64,000 nt of DNA from Clostridium fungisolvens (GCF_014193895.1 NZ_BLZR01000001.1:558001-622000), one strand, 5' to 3'. Positions 7,690-16,155 are shown, counted from the stretch's first letter. A program made the numbers and translations. Notes: generated by a model not told the origin, from the sequence alone.

Positions 7690-8315
7690 GGGGGCGCTTT
7701 GGCTTCGACGGGGGTAAGATGGGTTTGATAAGCGAGCCGGGGGAAGCATGGTCCCACGTGATCAACTATGCACTAAATGTAAACGCAGAAGATAATTTTG
7801 CATTAGCTGCCTAGTAGCAGCTCGTCAGCCTAAGCTTCCCGCAGCTTAGTGTCTGGCGCCGATAGCGGGGCCCCGAGCCTAGGAAAGCTTTGACCTAGGA
7901 ACGGAATTTATGAAGCTACTAAAGCAAGAAGCCTGTCTGTAGGCGTCTTGTGGAGGGAATGTTAAAATATAGACTACGCTCGTAGAAAGTCAGGCTGGTC
8001 TGCTTTCGGACAGGGGTTCGATTCGTAAAAGAGTCGCCTCAAGAAGTGATTCTTGAGTGAAAACTTGGCTTTATCGGTGAAACCGTACCATGTGACGATG
8101 ACGGCAATACCGAGAGGTATGTAAGGAAACTTAACAGCCTCGTATCGACTCATAGGCTCCTAAGCTTTTAAGTATGGAGTACTAGGATAGAAGTCACAAA
8201 CTAAACTAAGGCTTCTATAATACGCCAAGCCTGATTAAGGTGATTTACCATAATCTGGAAGATATAGTCAGTGGTGTTAGTAATAACATATGCGCACGAC
8301 CCCTCGCCTCCACCA
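7690..8315 (+). ncRNA. ssrA: tmRNA gene, interrupted by a group I intron
   Basis: Exon 1 is 7690-8022 and exon 2 is 8299-8315; joined they give 350 nt, the usual size. The acceptor stem pairs GGGGGCG (7690-7696) with CGCCTCC (8305-8311), followed by encoded ACCA. The 5' half has the conserved GCTTCGACGGGG start of the tRNA-like domain. The resume frame at 7785 reads AEDNFALAA and two TAG stops (7812-7817). After splicing, the T arm becomes AGGGG, loop TTCGATA, CCCCT. tmRNA with SmpB rescues stalled ribosomes and tags the nascent peptide for proteolysis. The gene order is normal (not permuted). Function depends on intron excision, because the intron splits the T-loop. Confidence 0.96.
8023..8298 (+). 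mobile_element. Group I intron in the tmRNA T-loop (276 nt, no ORF)
   Basis: The P1 helix can be drawn directly: exon/intron CGAT^TC (8019-8024) pairs with GAGTCG (8031-8036) across the loop GTAAAA, with a U.G wobble exactly at the cut after T8022. The intron ends in G8298 (omega-G), followed by exon ACCCCT. The element AAGATATAGTC (8259-8269) matches the conserved 3' strand of P7 in phage-type group IA introns, and the TAATACGCC / AAGCCTGAT region upstream resembles the core. The intron contains no endonuclease gene; a LAGLIDADG gene lies just outside the host gene. Group I introns at this site of tmRNA have, to my knowledge, been described in a few Firmicutes. Confidence 0.9.
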
Positions 8316-8349
8316 TATAAAACCCTAGACAGAAATGTCTAGGGTTTTT
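8304..8349. repeat. ssrA 3' end plus terminator, reference copy of the att-like repeat
   Basis: TCGCCTCCACCATATAAAA (8304-8322) and the following terminator recur almost unchanged at 44882-44928, and the CCTCCACCAT core recurs at 27386-27395. 3' ends of tmRNA genes are classical integration sites for islands and phages. Confidence 0.8.
8319..8349. terminator. ssrA terminator, probably bidirectional
   Basis: AAAACCCTAGACA, GAAA loop, TGTCTAGGGTTTTT. It ends two bases from the stop codon of the convergent endonuclease gene and can serve both. Confidence 0.92.
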
Positions 8350-8351
8350 CC

Positions 8352-8765
8352 CTATTTAAGTGCAATAAACCTTTCGTAAAACTCTCTTTTCTTTTCTAAG
8401 AGTTCTTCAGAATACCTGCCATTTCTAGGCGTTAAGCTTTTGTATTCATTTAAAATCATTAAAGCTCTACGCTTTTTACTTTCAATAACAAGGTAAGGGG
8501 ATATCATTTCTAGAAAGTTTATTGCATCATTGTATCTCAATGTATATGAAAAACAATCTTTATGTCTTTCAGTATCGTAATTTTTCTTTCGTCTAATTAC
8601 TCCGGTATTTGTTTTGTCTTTAATCCATTGCAGAAGTTCTAAGGTTGTAGAAGCTATGGAAACACATGGAGCATGAAATTCATTGCTGTGAAACTTGGTT
8701 AGCATAATGCTACCTTCGCCATCAATTATTCCAGCAATATAAGCTTTTTCTTCATTTGTCAGCAT
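8352..8765 (-). CDS. LAGLIDADG homing endonuclease, single motif
   Basis: A 137-residue protein with one LAGLIDADG motif, YIAGIIDGEGSI, at about residues 9-20. Single-motif members act as homodimers that cut a long asymmetric site in intron-less alleles and so drive intron homing; the catalytic acidic residue is the D (or E) of DGEG. The rest (ASTTLELLQWIKDK, FSYTLRYNDAINFLEMISPYL, RRALMILNEYKSL) fits the family fold. GGAGGT lies five bases before the ATG. The gene is convergent with ssrA and lies outside the intron, so it is free-standing rather than intron-encoded. The likely target is the ssrA T-loop, but this is inference. A decayed copy of its 5' end occurs at 45049-45130. Confidence 0.9.
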   Translation of the reverse strand: MLTNEEKAYIAGIIDGEGSIMLTKFHSNEFHAPCVSIASTTLELLQWIKDKTNTGVIRRKKNYDTERHKDCFSYTLRYNDAINFLEMISPYLVIESKKRRALMILNEYKSLTPRNGRYSEELLEKKREFYERFIALK

Positions 8766-9169
8766 AAGTACCTCCGAAAGTGGTATGTATTGGAGTTAGT
8801 ATAATAATAGTATTATTTACATTTGCTTAAAATTTAATAGTATTTTGATTTTAGTACGTGATAGACATAAAATAATAACACTATTGATTTATACTTAAAA
8901 CTACTTGACAATCTACATTTAATGCTATTTTTGAAATTATTAAAGGTACTAAAACTTTGACGCTTACATACAAAATAGACAATGTTCAGTATTAAATTAT
9001 TATTTAATATTTGAAATCATTATGATTCATTCATCGTTTAAAATCGAGTTCTGCAATAAAATAAGTGCCTTATTTATGGCACTCATAAAATCAATAATTA
9101 ATTCAAATTTTTTATTTTGAAAGATTAATAATGTTTTCCTAAGGGCTTAAAGAACCTATTTAGTAGAAT
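8766..9169. other. Intergenic region with a minus-strand terminator
   Basis: AT-rich sequence without coding potential. AGTGCC (9064-9069) and GGCACT (9078-9083) form a hairpin followed, on the minus strand, by TTATTTTATT; it probably ends the 9170-9652 gene. The first 55 bases, upstream of the endonuclease gene, are the part that recurs at 45076-45130. Confidence 0.5.
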
Positions 9170-9652
9170 CTATTTTTTTTGCAATTCTTTTACTGTTTCA
9201 GTTGAGTTTATAGCAACTAGATACTTATGAGGAAATATTATTTTTAGTGATATCCAGTTCTCATCACCTTCTCTAGGTGCTTTATGATTTACTACGGAAT
9301 ACGTACCATTCGAATCCTCTTTAACTATAACAACTAATGGGTTAGATCCTCCAGCGTTTGTATCAGATTCGAAGAATGTATACATATATACGTATTTAAG
9401 TCCAAATTTTTCATCAATTCCATAAATTTTATGAGCTTCATATTTTTCACTTGAGGATACATTAGACCAATTGAAATAATTATTTTTTATATAATCTGAT
9501 AACACCGCATCTAAATCTTTTTTGTTCAAATTTTGTGAATATACAATATTATGCTTTGATGGTGCATAATATCGTAAAAAAGATAAGAATCCTATTGATG
9601 CTATTATAATTAGTAGGATGATAGTTAATGAGATTTTAAATTTTTTATTCAT
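9170..9652 (-). CDS. Hypothetical membrane-anchored protein, 160 aa
   Basis: Not recognised. A short basic N-terminus (MNKKFK) is followed by one strongly hydrophobic segment at about residues 7-27, then about 130 polar residues, so an exported domain held by an N-terminal anchor is likely. No cysteine lipobox is present. The second half, with KYVYMYTFFES, LVVIVKEDSNGTYSVV and a gap-free beta-like pattern, resembles small secreted beta-sheet domains, but no family can be named. GGGAGG precedes the ATG. It is a single gene next to the endonuclease gene and a protease remnant, in what looks like the first part of an island at ssrA. Confidence 0.7.
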   Translation of the reverse strand: MNKKFKISLTIILLIIIASIGFLSFLRYYAPSKHNIVYSQNLNKKDLDAVLSDYIKNNYFNWSNVSSSEKYEAHKIYGIDEKFGLKYVYMYTFFESDTNAGGSNPLVVIVKEDSNGTYSVVNHKAPREGDENWISLKIIFPHKYLVAINSTETVKELQKK

Positions 9653-9674
9653 TATTACCTCCCAATATTTTATT

Positions 9675-9827
9675 TTAGGGCATAGATAATAGTGATTTTA
9701 GAAGTATATCAAAATGTGGAGTACCTAGGCCAGTAACGCAATCGTATCCATATTTTTTATAATATTCACTATTACCCCATTTAATTATAGCATTAAAATT
9801 AGTATGATCTTTGTGATTTTTTGCCAT
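9675..9827 (-). pseudogene. C-terminal remnant of a sedolisin-like (S53) or subtilase-type protease
   Basis: A 50-codon open frame whose end reads YGYDCVTGLGTPHFDILLKS and then stops. The pattern G-x-D-x-x-TGLGTP is typical of the C-terminal end of S53 (kumamolisin/sedolisin) peptidases. There is no ribosome site and nothing upstream on the same strand continues the protein, so this is a truncated relic. The identification rests on one short motif. Confidence 0.5.
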
Positions 9828-9837
9828 GGAAGTATTT

Positions 9838-9867
9838 AAGGACTTACTATTTTAATAGTAAGTCCTT
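9838..9867. terminator. Perfect 14-bp hairpin
   Basis: AAGGACTTACTATT / AATAGTAAGTCCTT with a two-base loop. No long T-run on either side; possible relic terminator of the gene now lost upstream of 9900. Confidence 0.45.
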
Positions 9868-10072
9868 GATGAATTGTAGCCTTTCTCATTGCCTTATCTA
9901 ACATGATTATCTGTAAGATTATTAATTTCACTAATTGGAGAAAACATTCCTAAGAGATAAAAAAAATAATATATCAAAAATATTCACTATTAGACATAAG
10001 AATTGCTGTGTCAAAACCCTAAAATAAATGCTTTTTTTTCTATATACTTCAATAAAAGTCAAATTTTTTACT

Positions 10073-10086
10073 TGACAACGCTTTCA
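10073..10086. promoter_or_regulatory. cre site (CcpA) in the licR promoter
   Basis: Read on the minus strand, TGAAAGCGTTGTCA matches the cre consensus TGWAARCGYTWWCA at 13 of 14 positions. It overlaps TTGACA (10072-10077), the probable -35 box of the regulator gene, so carbon catabolite repression of the operon is likely. Confidence 0.7.
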
Positions 10087-10150
10087 AGCAGTATAAAAAT
10101 AAGGACGTAAATATCAATTAAGAAAAGAACATAGAAAAGGGGGCCGAAAA

Positions 10151-12079
10151 GTGGTTTCAAAACGCCAAAAAGACATCGTGTTGTCTTTAATGAAGTCAAA
10201 AGACCCTGTTACGTCTGAATGGATGGCAAAAGAACTTGGAGTAAGTGACAGAACCATTAGAACTGAGATCAAAGAACTTCAATCACAAAGTGCTTTGTTA
10301 GGAATTGTTATTGAATCGTTTCGTGGAAAAGGCTATTTATTAAAAGTAAAGGATTTTGCAACTTTTGAAAAAGAATTTACTCTTAATGAAAAAGACTCCA
10401 TGGATGATACTCAATCAAATCTTTACGAACATCAAAATCGGGTTATATATATATTAAGGCGATTGTTATTAGGAAAGGACCTAGTAAAATTAGAAAGTCT
10501 TGAGGAATCCCTATTTATTTCTAAGCCTAAGTTGCAAAATGACTTAAAAATGGTCCGTGAAATATTGGAGAGTTATCATTTGAAGTTAGTTTCGACACCG
10601 CATTATGGTATGCATGTGGAGGGCGATGAATATATGAAGCGGATATGCCTTTCAAATTATATTTTAAGTCGAAATAACAACTTAAACATTGACAGTAAGT
10701 CCTTACAACTATTGGATAAAAATCTGTTTGAAAAAATTAGGGAAATCATCATAAAAAAGGTGAATAAATATGAATTTGAAATTTCGGACATTACACTTGA
10801 AAATTTGGCAACTCATATTGCCATTGGATGCAAAAGGATTGATGAAGGGTTTGTCATTGAAAATTTCGAACATGATGTAATTGGAAAATATCCATTTGAA
10901 AGTATAATAGCTAATGAAATTGTTAAGGAAGTTGAGGAGTTTACCGGTAAAATTTTTCCGGAAGCTGAAATTAATTATATTATCGTCCATTTGTTAGGTA
11001 CAAAATTAATTCATAAGAATGTTTTAAATGAATCTAGCGAAAATGATAATTTACGCACCATCATTAATTGTATGCTGGAAAAATTGAAAACCAATTTTAA
11101 TTGGGATTTTTATGGGGACTCTGAATTCATTCAAGCTATGATTATGCACATAGGACCCGCGATGAATCGATTACGCTATAGTATGAGTATTCGCAATCCA
11201 TTATTAGATGACATTAAAAGGAAATATCCTAGTGCTTTTCAAGGTGCCGCCATTGCTAGCAGATGTATAGAGCACTACTTGGGGGTTGAAGTAGGAGAAC
11301 ACGAAATTGCTTATATTGCATTACATATAGGCGTGGCATTAGAAAGAATTAAGGCAATCCAAATAAAGACAAAACGAGTAATTGTGGTTTGCAATTCAGG
11401 TGTTGGAAGCGCAAAATTATTGTATTATCGTTTGAAAAATGAATTTAAAGATGAAATAGATATTGTGGCCACAACTAGTTACTATCAATTAAATGAATAC
11501 GATCTATCCTCAATTGATTTTATTATTAGTACGATTCCATTAAAAGAAGATATAGGAGTTCCAGTGCAAGTTGTTCATACTTTTTTAGGAGGGGAAGATA
11601 TTGTAAGTATTCAGGAGAAACTGAGGTCTGTAAAGGGCTCCGAGGAACGCAGATATCTAGATGAATCCAGAGTTTTTATTCATAAAAACTTTGATGACAA
11701 AGAAAGCGTAATCCGTTTTATGTGTGAAGAATTACGCAAACAAAAACTTGTTTCTAAGGATTATGTAAATTCTGTATTTGAAAGGGAAGAAATCGCTGCA
11801 ACTAGCTTTGGAAATTTTGTTGCCATTCCTCATCCATTCGAACCAGAAACAGAGGAAACATTTTGGACTGTGTGCACATTAAAAAAGCCTATAGAATGGG
11901 CAGGTAAGAATATGGTTCAATTTATCTGTTTGTTAAACATTGGGAAAAATCCTAAGGAAGACTTGGAAGGGATGTATCGAAGGCTCATTGCTTTAGTTGA
12001 AAACAGAACAATGGTCCAAAAAGTTCTGAGGAGCGAATCAGCTGAAGATATAGTAAGGCTTGTAAATGGGTGTAAATAA
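10151..12079 (+). CDS. licR: LicR-type PTS-regulated transcriptional activator
   Basis: A 642-residue regulator of the LicR/MtlR class. Domains: an HTH (about 1-60, with SEWMAKELGVSDRTIRTEI as the helix-turn-helix), an Mga-like HTH (about 80-170), two PRD domains (about 180-395) whose histidines are phosphorylated by HPr/EIIB, an EIIB-like domain with cysteine in VVCNSGVGSAKLL near 414, and an EIIA-like domain (about 500-642) with active histidine in AIPHP near 558. It starts with GTG behind AGAAAAGGGGG. Such proteins activate PTS operons when the sugar is present and the sugar-specific EII is not phosphorylated. Directly downstream lie the matching licB, licC, licA and a 6-phospho-beta-glucosidase gene, as in Bacillus licRBCAH, except that the hydrolase here is GH1. 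Confidence 0.9.
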   Translation: MVSKRQKDIVLSLMKSKDPVTSEWMAKELGVSDRTIRTEIKELQSQSALLGIVIESFRGKGYLLKVKDFATFEKEFTLNEKDSMDDTQSNLYEHQNRVIYILRRLLLGKDLVKLESLEESLFISKPKLQNDLKMVREILESYHLKLVSTPHYGMHVEGDEYMKRICLSNYILSRNNNLNIDSKSLQLLDKNLFEKIREIIIKKVNKYEFEISDITLENLATHIAIGCKRIDEGFVIENFEHDVIGKYPFESIIANEIVKEVEEFTGKIFPEAEINYIIVHLLGTKLIHKNVLNESSENDNLRTIINCMLEKLKTNFNWDFYGDSEFIQAMIMHIGPAMNRLRYSMSIRNPLLDDIKRKYPSAFQGAAIASRCIEHYLGVEVGEHEIAYIALHIGVALERIKAIQIKTKRVIVVCNSGVGSAKLLYYRLKNEFKDEIDIVATTSYYQLNEYDLSSIDFIISTIPLKEDIGVPVQVVHTFLGGEDIVSIQEKLRSVKGSEERRYLDESRVFIHKNFDDKESVIRFMCEELRKQKLVSKDYVNSVFEREEIAATSFGNFVAIPHPFEPETEETFWTVCTLKKPIEWAGKNMVQFICLLNIGKNPKEDLEGMYRRLIALVENRTMVQKVLRSESAEDIVRLVNGCK

Positions 12080-12157
12080 CGAAATGTAAGTTAAATTCAA
12101 TAAACAAAGTATTAAAACTTAAAAGTGCAATATAAAACAGAAGTGATATTCATAGCA

Positions 12158-12190
12158 GGATACCTTTTTCCGTTATCAACGGAAAAATCC
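12158..12190 (+). terminator. Hairpin between licR and licB
   Basis: GGAT-ACC-TTTTTCCGTT, ATC, AACGGAAAAA-TCC; a strong stem followed only by TTTCTG. It may end the licR transcript or be part of licB control. The 250-base gap suggests that licB has its own promoter. Confidence 0.5.
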
Positions 12191-12327
12191 TTTCTGTAAA
12201 ACAAATAAGTTTTAGAATAAACTATAAACAACAAGTAATCAAAGCAAGATGAAAAGGTTGTCAATTGATGCAGTTTAGATAGTTGGCTACTTATTTTATT
12301 AAAAAGCTTTTTATAGGAGGAGAAACA

Positions 12328-12636
12328 ATGAATATTTTATTATGTTGTGCAGCTGGGATGAGTACAAGTTTGCTTGTGACCAAAATGGAAAAGGCCGCAG
12401 AAAAACAAGGTTTGGAAGGGAAAATTTGGGCTGCTCCGGCAACTCATATCAATGAACACATTGACAAGGCGGATGTCGTTCTTTTAGGACCACAAGTTCG
12501 ATATCTACTTTCAAAAATAAAAGCATTAGGGGATGAAAAAGGTATTCCAGTAGATACTATTGACCCAACTCACTACGGGATGTGTAATGGTGAAGAAGTT
12601 CTAAAAACTGCTATAAAGTTAGTAAATAACAAATAA
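12328..12636 (+). CDS. licB: PTS lactose/cellobiose-family EIIB component
   Basis: A 102-residue cytosolic phosphocarrier. The phosphorylated cysteine is Cys7 in the active-site loop LLCCAAGMSTSLLV. The remaining features, ADVVLLGPQVRYLL, DTIDPTHYGMCNGEEVL, are standard for CelA/LicB. It passes phosphate from EIIA (14041) to the incoming beta-glucoside bound by EIIC (12658). An upstream in-frame ATG at 12283 is not used because AGGAGGAG lies just before the ATG at 12328 and family members begin here. The gap to licC is 21 bases, so they are co-transcribed. A decayed relative lies at 49961-50275. Confidence 0.93.
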   Translation: MNILLCCAAGMSTSLLVTKMEKAAEKQGLEGKIWAAPATHINEHIDKADVVLLGPQVRYLLSKIKALGDEKGIPVDTIDPTHYGMCNGEEVLKTAIKLVNNK

Positions 12637-12657
12637 ATTAAGAGGGGGAAGAAGAAA

Positions 12658-13974
12658 ATGAGCAAATACAACGACTTTCTAGAACAAAAGGTAATGCCTG
12701 TTGCAGCAAGAGTCGGTGCGCAAAGACACTTATTGGCGCTCCGTGATGGTCTGATTGCCACTATGCCATTCATGATCATTGGGTCATTATTTCTAATCTT
12801 AGCCAATTTTCCAATTAATGGATATGCAGAATGGATGAGTTCTATTTTCGGCGCAGGCTGGAAAAATAGTTTAAACTATCCGGTAGATGCAACTTACAAT
12901 ATCATGTCGCTCATTGCTGCATTCGCTGTAGCTTACCGATTAGCTGAAAGCTATAAGGTTGATAAGTTGAGTGCCGGTACTATTTCAGTAGCTGCCTTCT
13001 TATTAACAACACCATTTAATTTCCTATTTAAGGCAGCCGGAGCTAAAGATGCTGTTATGGTAACCGGTGCACTTTCAAAAGCATTTTTAAGCAGTAAAGG
13101 TTTGTTTGTTGCATTACTTATTGCAATTATATCAACAGAAATTTATCGTTGGTTCGTCCAAAAAGAAATTATTATTAAAATGCCAGATGGTGTACCACCA
13201 ACTGTTGGTAAATCATTTGCAGCTCTAATTCCAGGATTTGCTGTTATTCTTTTGGTTTGGGGAGTACGTTTACTCGTTGAAACCACTCATTATGGAACGA
13301 TTAATGGCTTAGTTACCACAATTTTAGGTGATCCGTTAAAAATGGTGGGACTTACTCTTGGTGGATCCCTTGTTGCTGAATTTTTTGTAACATTACTATG
13401 GGGTGCTGGATTGCATGGTACAAACATTGTTAAAAGTGTTATGGAACCAATTTGGCTTAGTGCTTCCGGTGACAATGCTGCAGCATATCAAGCTGGACAA
13501 CATCTACCACATGTTGCTACTATGCAATTCTGGGATAACTTTATCCACATCGGTGGAACGGGTGTAACATTTGGCTTAGTTCTTGCAATGTTAGTCTTTG
13601 CTAGATCAAAGCAAATGAAAAGTCTTAGTCGTTTATCAATAGCTCCTGCTATTTTTAACATAAACGAGCCAGTAATCTTTGGATTGCCAATAATGTTAAA
13701 CCCGATAATGATTATTCCATTTATCATTACTTCACTTGTTGTCGTTATTGTAACTTTTATTGCAATGAATTTTGGATGGGTAGCGTTACCTACAGGTATT
13801 GCAGTCCCTTGGACAACACCACCAATTATCGCAGGCTATCTTGCATCCGGTGGACATATTTCGGGGGCAGTGATGAATGTAGTTGATATATTTATTTCAT
13901 TCCTAATCTATACTCCTTTCTTCAGAATCTATGATAAGGCGAAGATGAGAGAAGAGGAAGGGCTGAATAACTAA
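12658..13974 (+). CDS. licC: PTS lactose/cellobiose-family EIIC permease
   Basis: A 438-residue integral membrane permease of the CelB/LicC family, which binds and translocates the beta-glucoside while EIIB phosphorylates it. About ten transmembrane segments are visible. Signature stretches include RDGLIATMPFMIIGSLFLI, the LHGTNI loop, and FNINEPVIFGLPIMLNP, which lines the substrate site. It overlaps nothing and follows licB by 21 bases behind a GGGGGAA site. Codon use (CGT, GGT, GTC) and slightly higher GC than flanking genes hint at an origin outside the core genome. Substrate is probably cellobiose, lichenan oligosaccharides or an aryl-beta-glucoside; the exact one cannot be told. Confidence 0.92.
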   Translation: MSKYNDFLEQKVMPVAARVGAQRHLLALRDGLIATMPFMIIGSLFLILANFPINGYAEWMSSIFGAGWKNSLNYPVDATYNIMSLIAAFAVAYRLAESYKVDKLSAGTISVAAFLLTTPFNFLFKAAGAKDAVMVTGALSKAFLSSKGLFVALLIAIISTEIYRWFVQKEIIIKMPDGVPPTVGKSFAALIPGFAVILLVWGVRLLVETTHYGTINGLVTTILGDPLKMVGLTLGGSLVAEFFVTLLWGAGLHGTNIVKSVMEPIWLSASGDNAAAYQAGQHLPHVATMQFWDNFIHIGGTGVTFGLVLAMLVFARSKQMKSLSRLSIAPAIFNINEPVIFGLPIMLNPIMIIPFIITSLVVVIVTFIAMNFGWVALPTGIAVPWTTPPIIAGYLASGGHISGAVMNVVDIFISFLIYTPFFRIYDKAKMREEEGLNN

Positions 13975-14040
13975 GAAAGTGAGGCAGGTATATATTTGTC
14001 TATTGCCTGCCTCCTTAATACAATTGAGAGGACTTTAATT

Positions 14041-14361
14041 ATGAATAAAGAAGAACTATATAATATTGCATTTCAATTAATCCTTCACGCTGGGAACGCA
14101 AGAAGCTCGGCAATGGAAGCAATCCAAAAAGCGAAAGAAGGCAATTTTGATGAAGTAGAAGCAAAATTGATAGAAGCAGATAATGCTTTAAATGAAGCAC
14201 ATCATTTTCAAACTAGCTTAATACAAAAGGAAGCAGGCGGAGAGGCATTTGATTTTTCTCTTATTATGGTTCATGCACAAGACCATTTTATGACTTCCAT
14301 GGCACTTAAAGATATGGCTAGTGAAATCACTGATTTGTATAAACTTATCAAAAAGGCTTAA
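14041..14361 (+). CDS. licA: PTS lactose/cellobiose-family EIIA component
   Basis: A 106-residue helical phosphocarrier of the LacF/CelC/LicA family. The active histidine is in IMVHAQDHFM (about residue 77-80 region), and the second conserved motif AHHFQTSLIQKEAGG is present. It accepts phosphate from HPr and gives it to LicB Cys7. The frame is open further upstream, but GAGAGG precedes the ATG at 14041 and other family members start here with the same MNKEELYNIAFQLILHAG layout. It lies 66 bases after licC and is followed by a hairpin, then the GH1 gene. Confidence 0.93.
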   Translation: MNKEELYNIAFQLILHAGNARSSAMEAIQKAKEGNFDEVEAKLIEADNALNEAHHFQTSLIQKEAGGEAFDFSLIMVHAQDHFMTSMALKDMASEITDLYKLIKKA

Positions 14362-14382
14362 TGCAGATCCATTTTTAGGATT

Positions 14383-14415
14383 GCCCAACTTATTTTGGGC
14401 AGTTTTTGTTTTTTA
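14383..14415 (+). terminator. Hairpin between licA and the GH1 gene
   Basis: GCCCAA / TTGGGC followed by a T-rich run. As the GH1 gene follows only 60 bases later, this may be a leaky terminator that lowers hydrolase expression relative to the PTS genes. Confidence 0.6.
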
Positions 14416-14460
14416 TAAAATCAAAAAAAGTAATGTACTTTAGAAAGGAAATGAATTTCA

Positions 14461-15954
14461 ATGAAAAAAGTTTTTCCAGAAAATTTTTTATGGGGTGGAG
14501 CTACGGCTGCAAATCAATATGAAGGTGGATATAATGAAGGCGGGCGAGGTCTTGCAACAAGCGACTTCATAACTAATGGAACTGCAGATCGTCCAAGGAA
14601 AATTACAATCCAGTTAAAAGACGGCACAAAAAAAGTGGTAAACCGTCGACCTACTGGTGATCCCAAAATTGACACTATACCAGAAGATGCAGCAGGCTAT
14701 ATCGATGAATCTGTTTATTATCCTAGTCATAAAGCTGTTGATTTTTATCATCATTTTAAAGAAGACATTGCTCTTTTTGGAGAGATGGGATTGAAATGTT
14801 TCCGCCTATCTCTTAGTTGGTCTCGTATTTTCCCAAATGGTGGAATTGAAGGGGAACAACCAAATGAAGAAGGGTTAAAGTTTTACGAAGATGTTTTTAA
14901 TGAGTGCAAGAAATATAATATCGAACCATTAGTTACGCTATATCATTTTGAAACGCCTGCTTATTTGGCTGAACATTATAATGGTTGGGGTGGTCGTCAA
15001 ACCATTGATTGTTTTTTAAGAATGTGCAAAGAGGTATTTACTAGGTATAAAGATTTAGTTAAATATTGGATTACTATTAACGAAATTAATGTACTAAATG
15101 GCTACGCCTTTATGGGGACCAGAGAAGCTACAGCTCAGATGCGTTATCAAGCAAAGCATCATATGTTTGTTGCCAGTGCGCTTGCTAATAAACTTTGTCA
15201 CGAAATCATTGAAGATGCACAAATTGGTTGTATGGTTGCTTTAAGCTGCATTTACCCGAAAGATTGTAAACCAGAAAATATATTTGGAGCATTGGATTAT
15301 CGAAGAGGAGCTTTGATTTACTCTGATATTATGATGAGGGGATATTATCCATCTTACGCAGACCGCTTTTTTGAAGAGATGGAAGTAACCATAAAAAAAG
15401 AACCTGGGGATGACGTAATAATAAAGAATTACCCCTCAGACTTTTTATCATTTAGTTATTACCGTAGCAGTGTATATCATACTGAAATCGTTCAGAATAC
15501 AGACACTGGCGGGCAAATGGGGGATGTAAATCCTTTCCTTAAAAAAACGGAGTGGGGATGGGCTATTGACCCTGTTGGGTTAAGATACACTTTATCTGAA
15601 CTTTATGATAGGTATCAGAAACCTCTATTTATTGTTGAAAACGGGATGGGAACTATTGATAAGCCTGATGAAAATGGATATGTGGCGGATGATTATCGTA
15701 TACAATACTTCAAAGATCATATTGCAGAAATGAAAAAGGCAGTTACTTTAGACGGTGTTGACTTAATGGGTTATACACCATGGGGGTGCATTGATTTAGT
15801 TTCTGCAGGAACTGGAGAGATGAAAAAAAGATATGGTTTTGTATATGTAGAAATGGATGATGAAGGAAATGGAACCTTAAAAAGAAATAAGAAAAAATCA
15901 TTTCATTGGTACAAGAAAGTAATAGCAACTAATGGAGAAGATCTTAGTTTCTAG
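14461..15954 (+). CDS. 6-phospho-beta-glucosidase, GH1
   Basis: A 497-residue glycoside hydrolase family 1 enzyme predicted to cleave the 6-phosphorylated beta-glucoside delivered by LicBCA into glucose-6-phosphate and the aglycone or glucose. The N-terminal FPENFLWGGATAANQYEG is the GH1 signature. The acid/base glutamate lies in TINEIN (about 206) and the nucleophile in FIVENGMG (about 391). The variant NEI rather than NEP is usual in this phospho-specific branch. An insertion near residues 40-70 (KDGTKKVVNRRPTGDP) is slightly longer than in the paralogue at 24451. GAAAGGAAA precedes the ATG. Last gene of the lic operon. Confidence 0.93.
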   Translation: MKKVFPENFLWGGATAANQYEGGYNEGGRGLATSDFITNGTADRPRKITIQLKDGTKKVVNRRPTGDPKIDTIPEDAAGYIDESVYYPSHKAVDFYHHFKEDIALFGEMGLKCFRLSLSWSRIFPNGGIEGEQPNEEGLKFYEDVFNECKKYNIEPLVTLYHFETPAYLAEHYNGWGGRQTIDCFLRMCKEVFTRYKDLVKYWITINEINVLNGYAFMGTREATAQMRYQAKHHMFVASALANKLCHEIIEDAQIGCMVALSCIYPKDCKPENIFGALDYRRGALIYSDIMMRGYYPSYADRFFEEMEVTIKKEPGDDVIIKNYPSDFLSFSYYRSSVYHTEIVQNTDTGGQMGDVNPFLKKTEWGWAIDPVGLRYTLSELYDRYQKPLFIVENGMGTIDKPDENGYVADDYRIQYFKDHIAEMKKAVTLDGVDLMGYTPWGCIDLVSAGTGEMKKRYGFVYVEMDDEGNGTLKRNKKKSFHWYKKVIATNGEDLSF

Positions 15955-15971
15955 AATTGATAGAATTGTGG

Positions 15972-16028
15972 AAAAACCTCACTTGGAATAGTTACGGAGA
16001 ACCGTATCATAAGTAAATGAGGTTTTTT
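15972..16028 (+). terminator. Terminator of the lic operon
   Basis: AAAAACCTCA (15972-15981) pairs with TGAGGTTTTT (16018-16027); an inner ACGG/CCGT hairpin lies in the loop. Confidence 0.8.
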
Positions 16029-16155
16029 AGACTTAGGTAGCTATTATCAATTAGAGGCATGAGAACAGCACGATCATTAGCCCTCCAATATGAAAATCAC
16101 GAACCGCTTGTAGGTGGCTTAAATAGCTGCTTACAAGCGGTTATATTTCTTAACA

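Noticed and set aside
7690..8315. Idea of a permuted two-piece tmRNA
   Set aside because: The 5' acceptor strand, tag frame and 3' acceptor strand are in the standard order; the extra 276 bases fit a group I intron.
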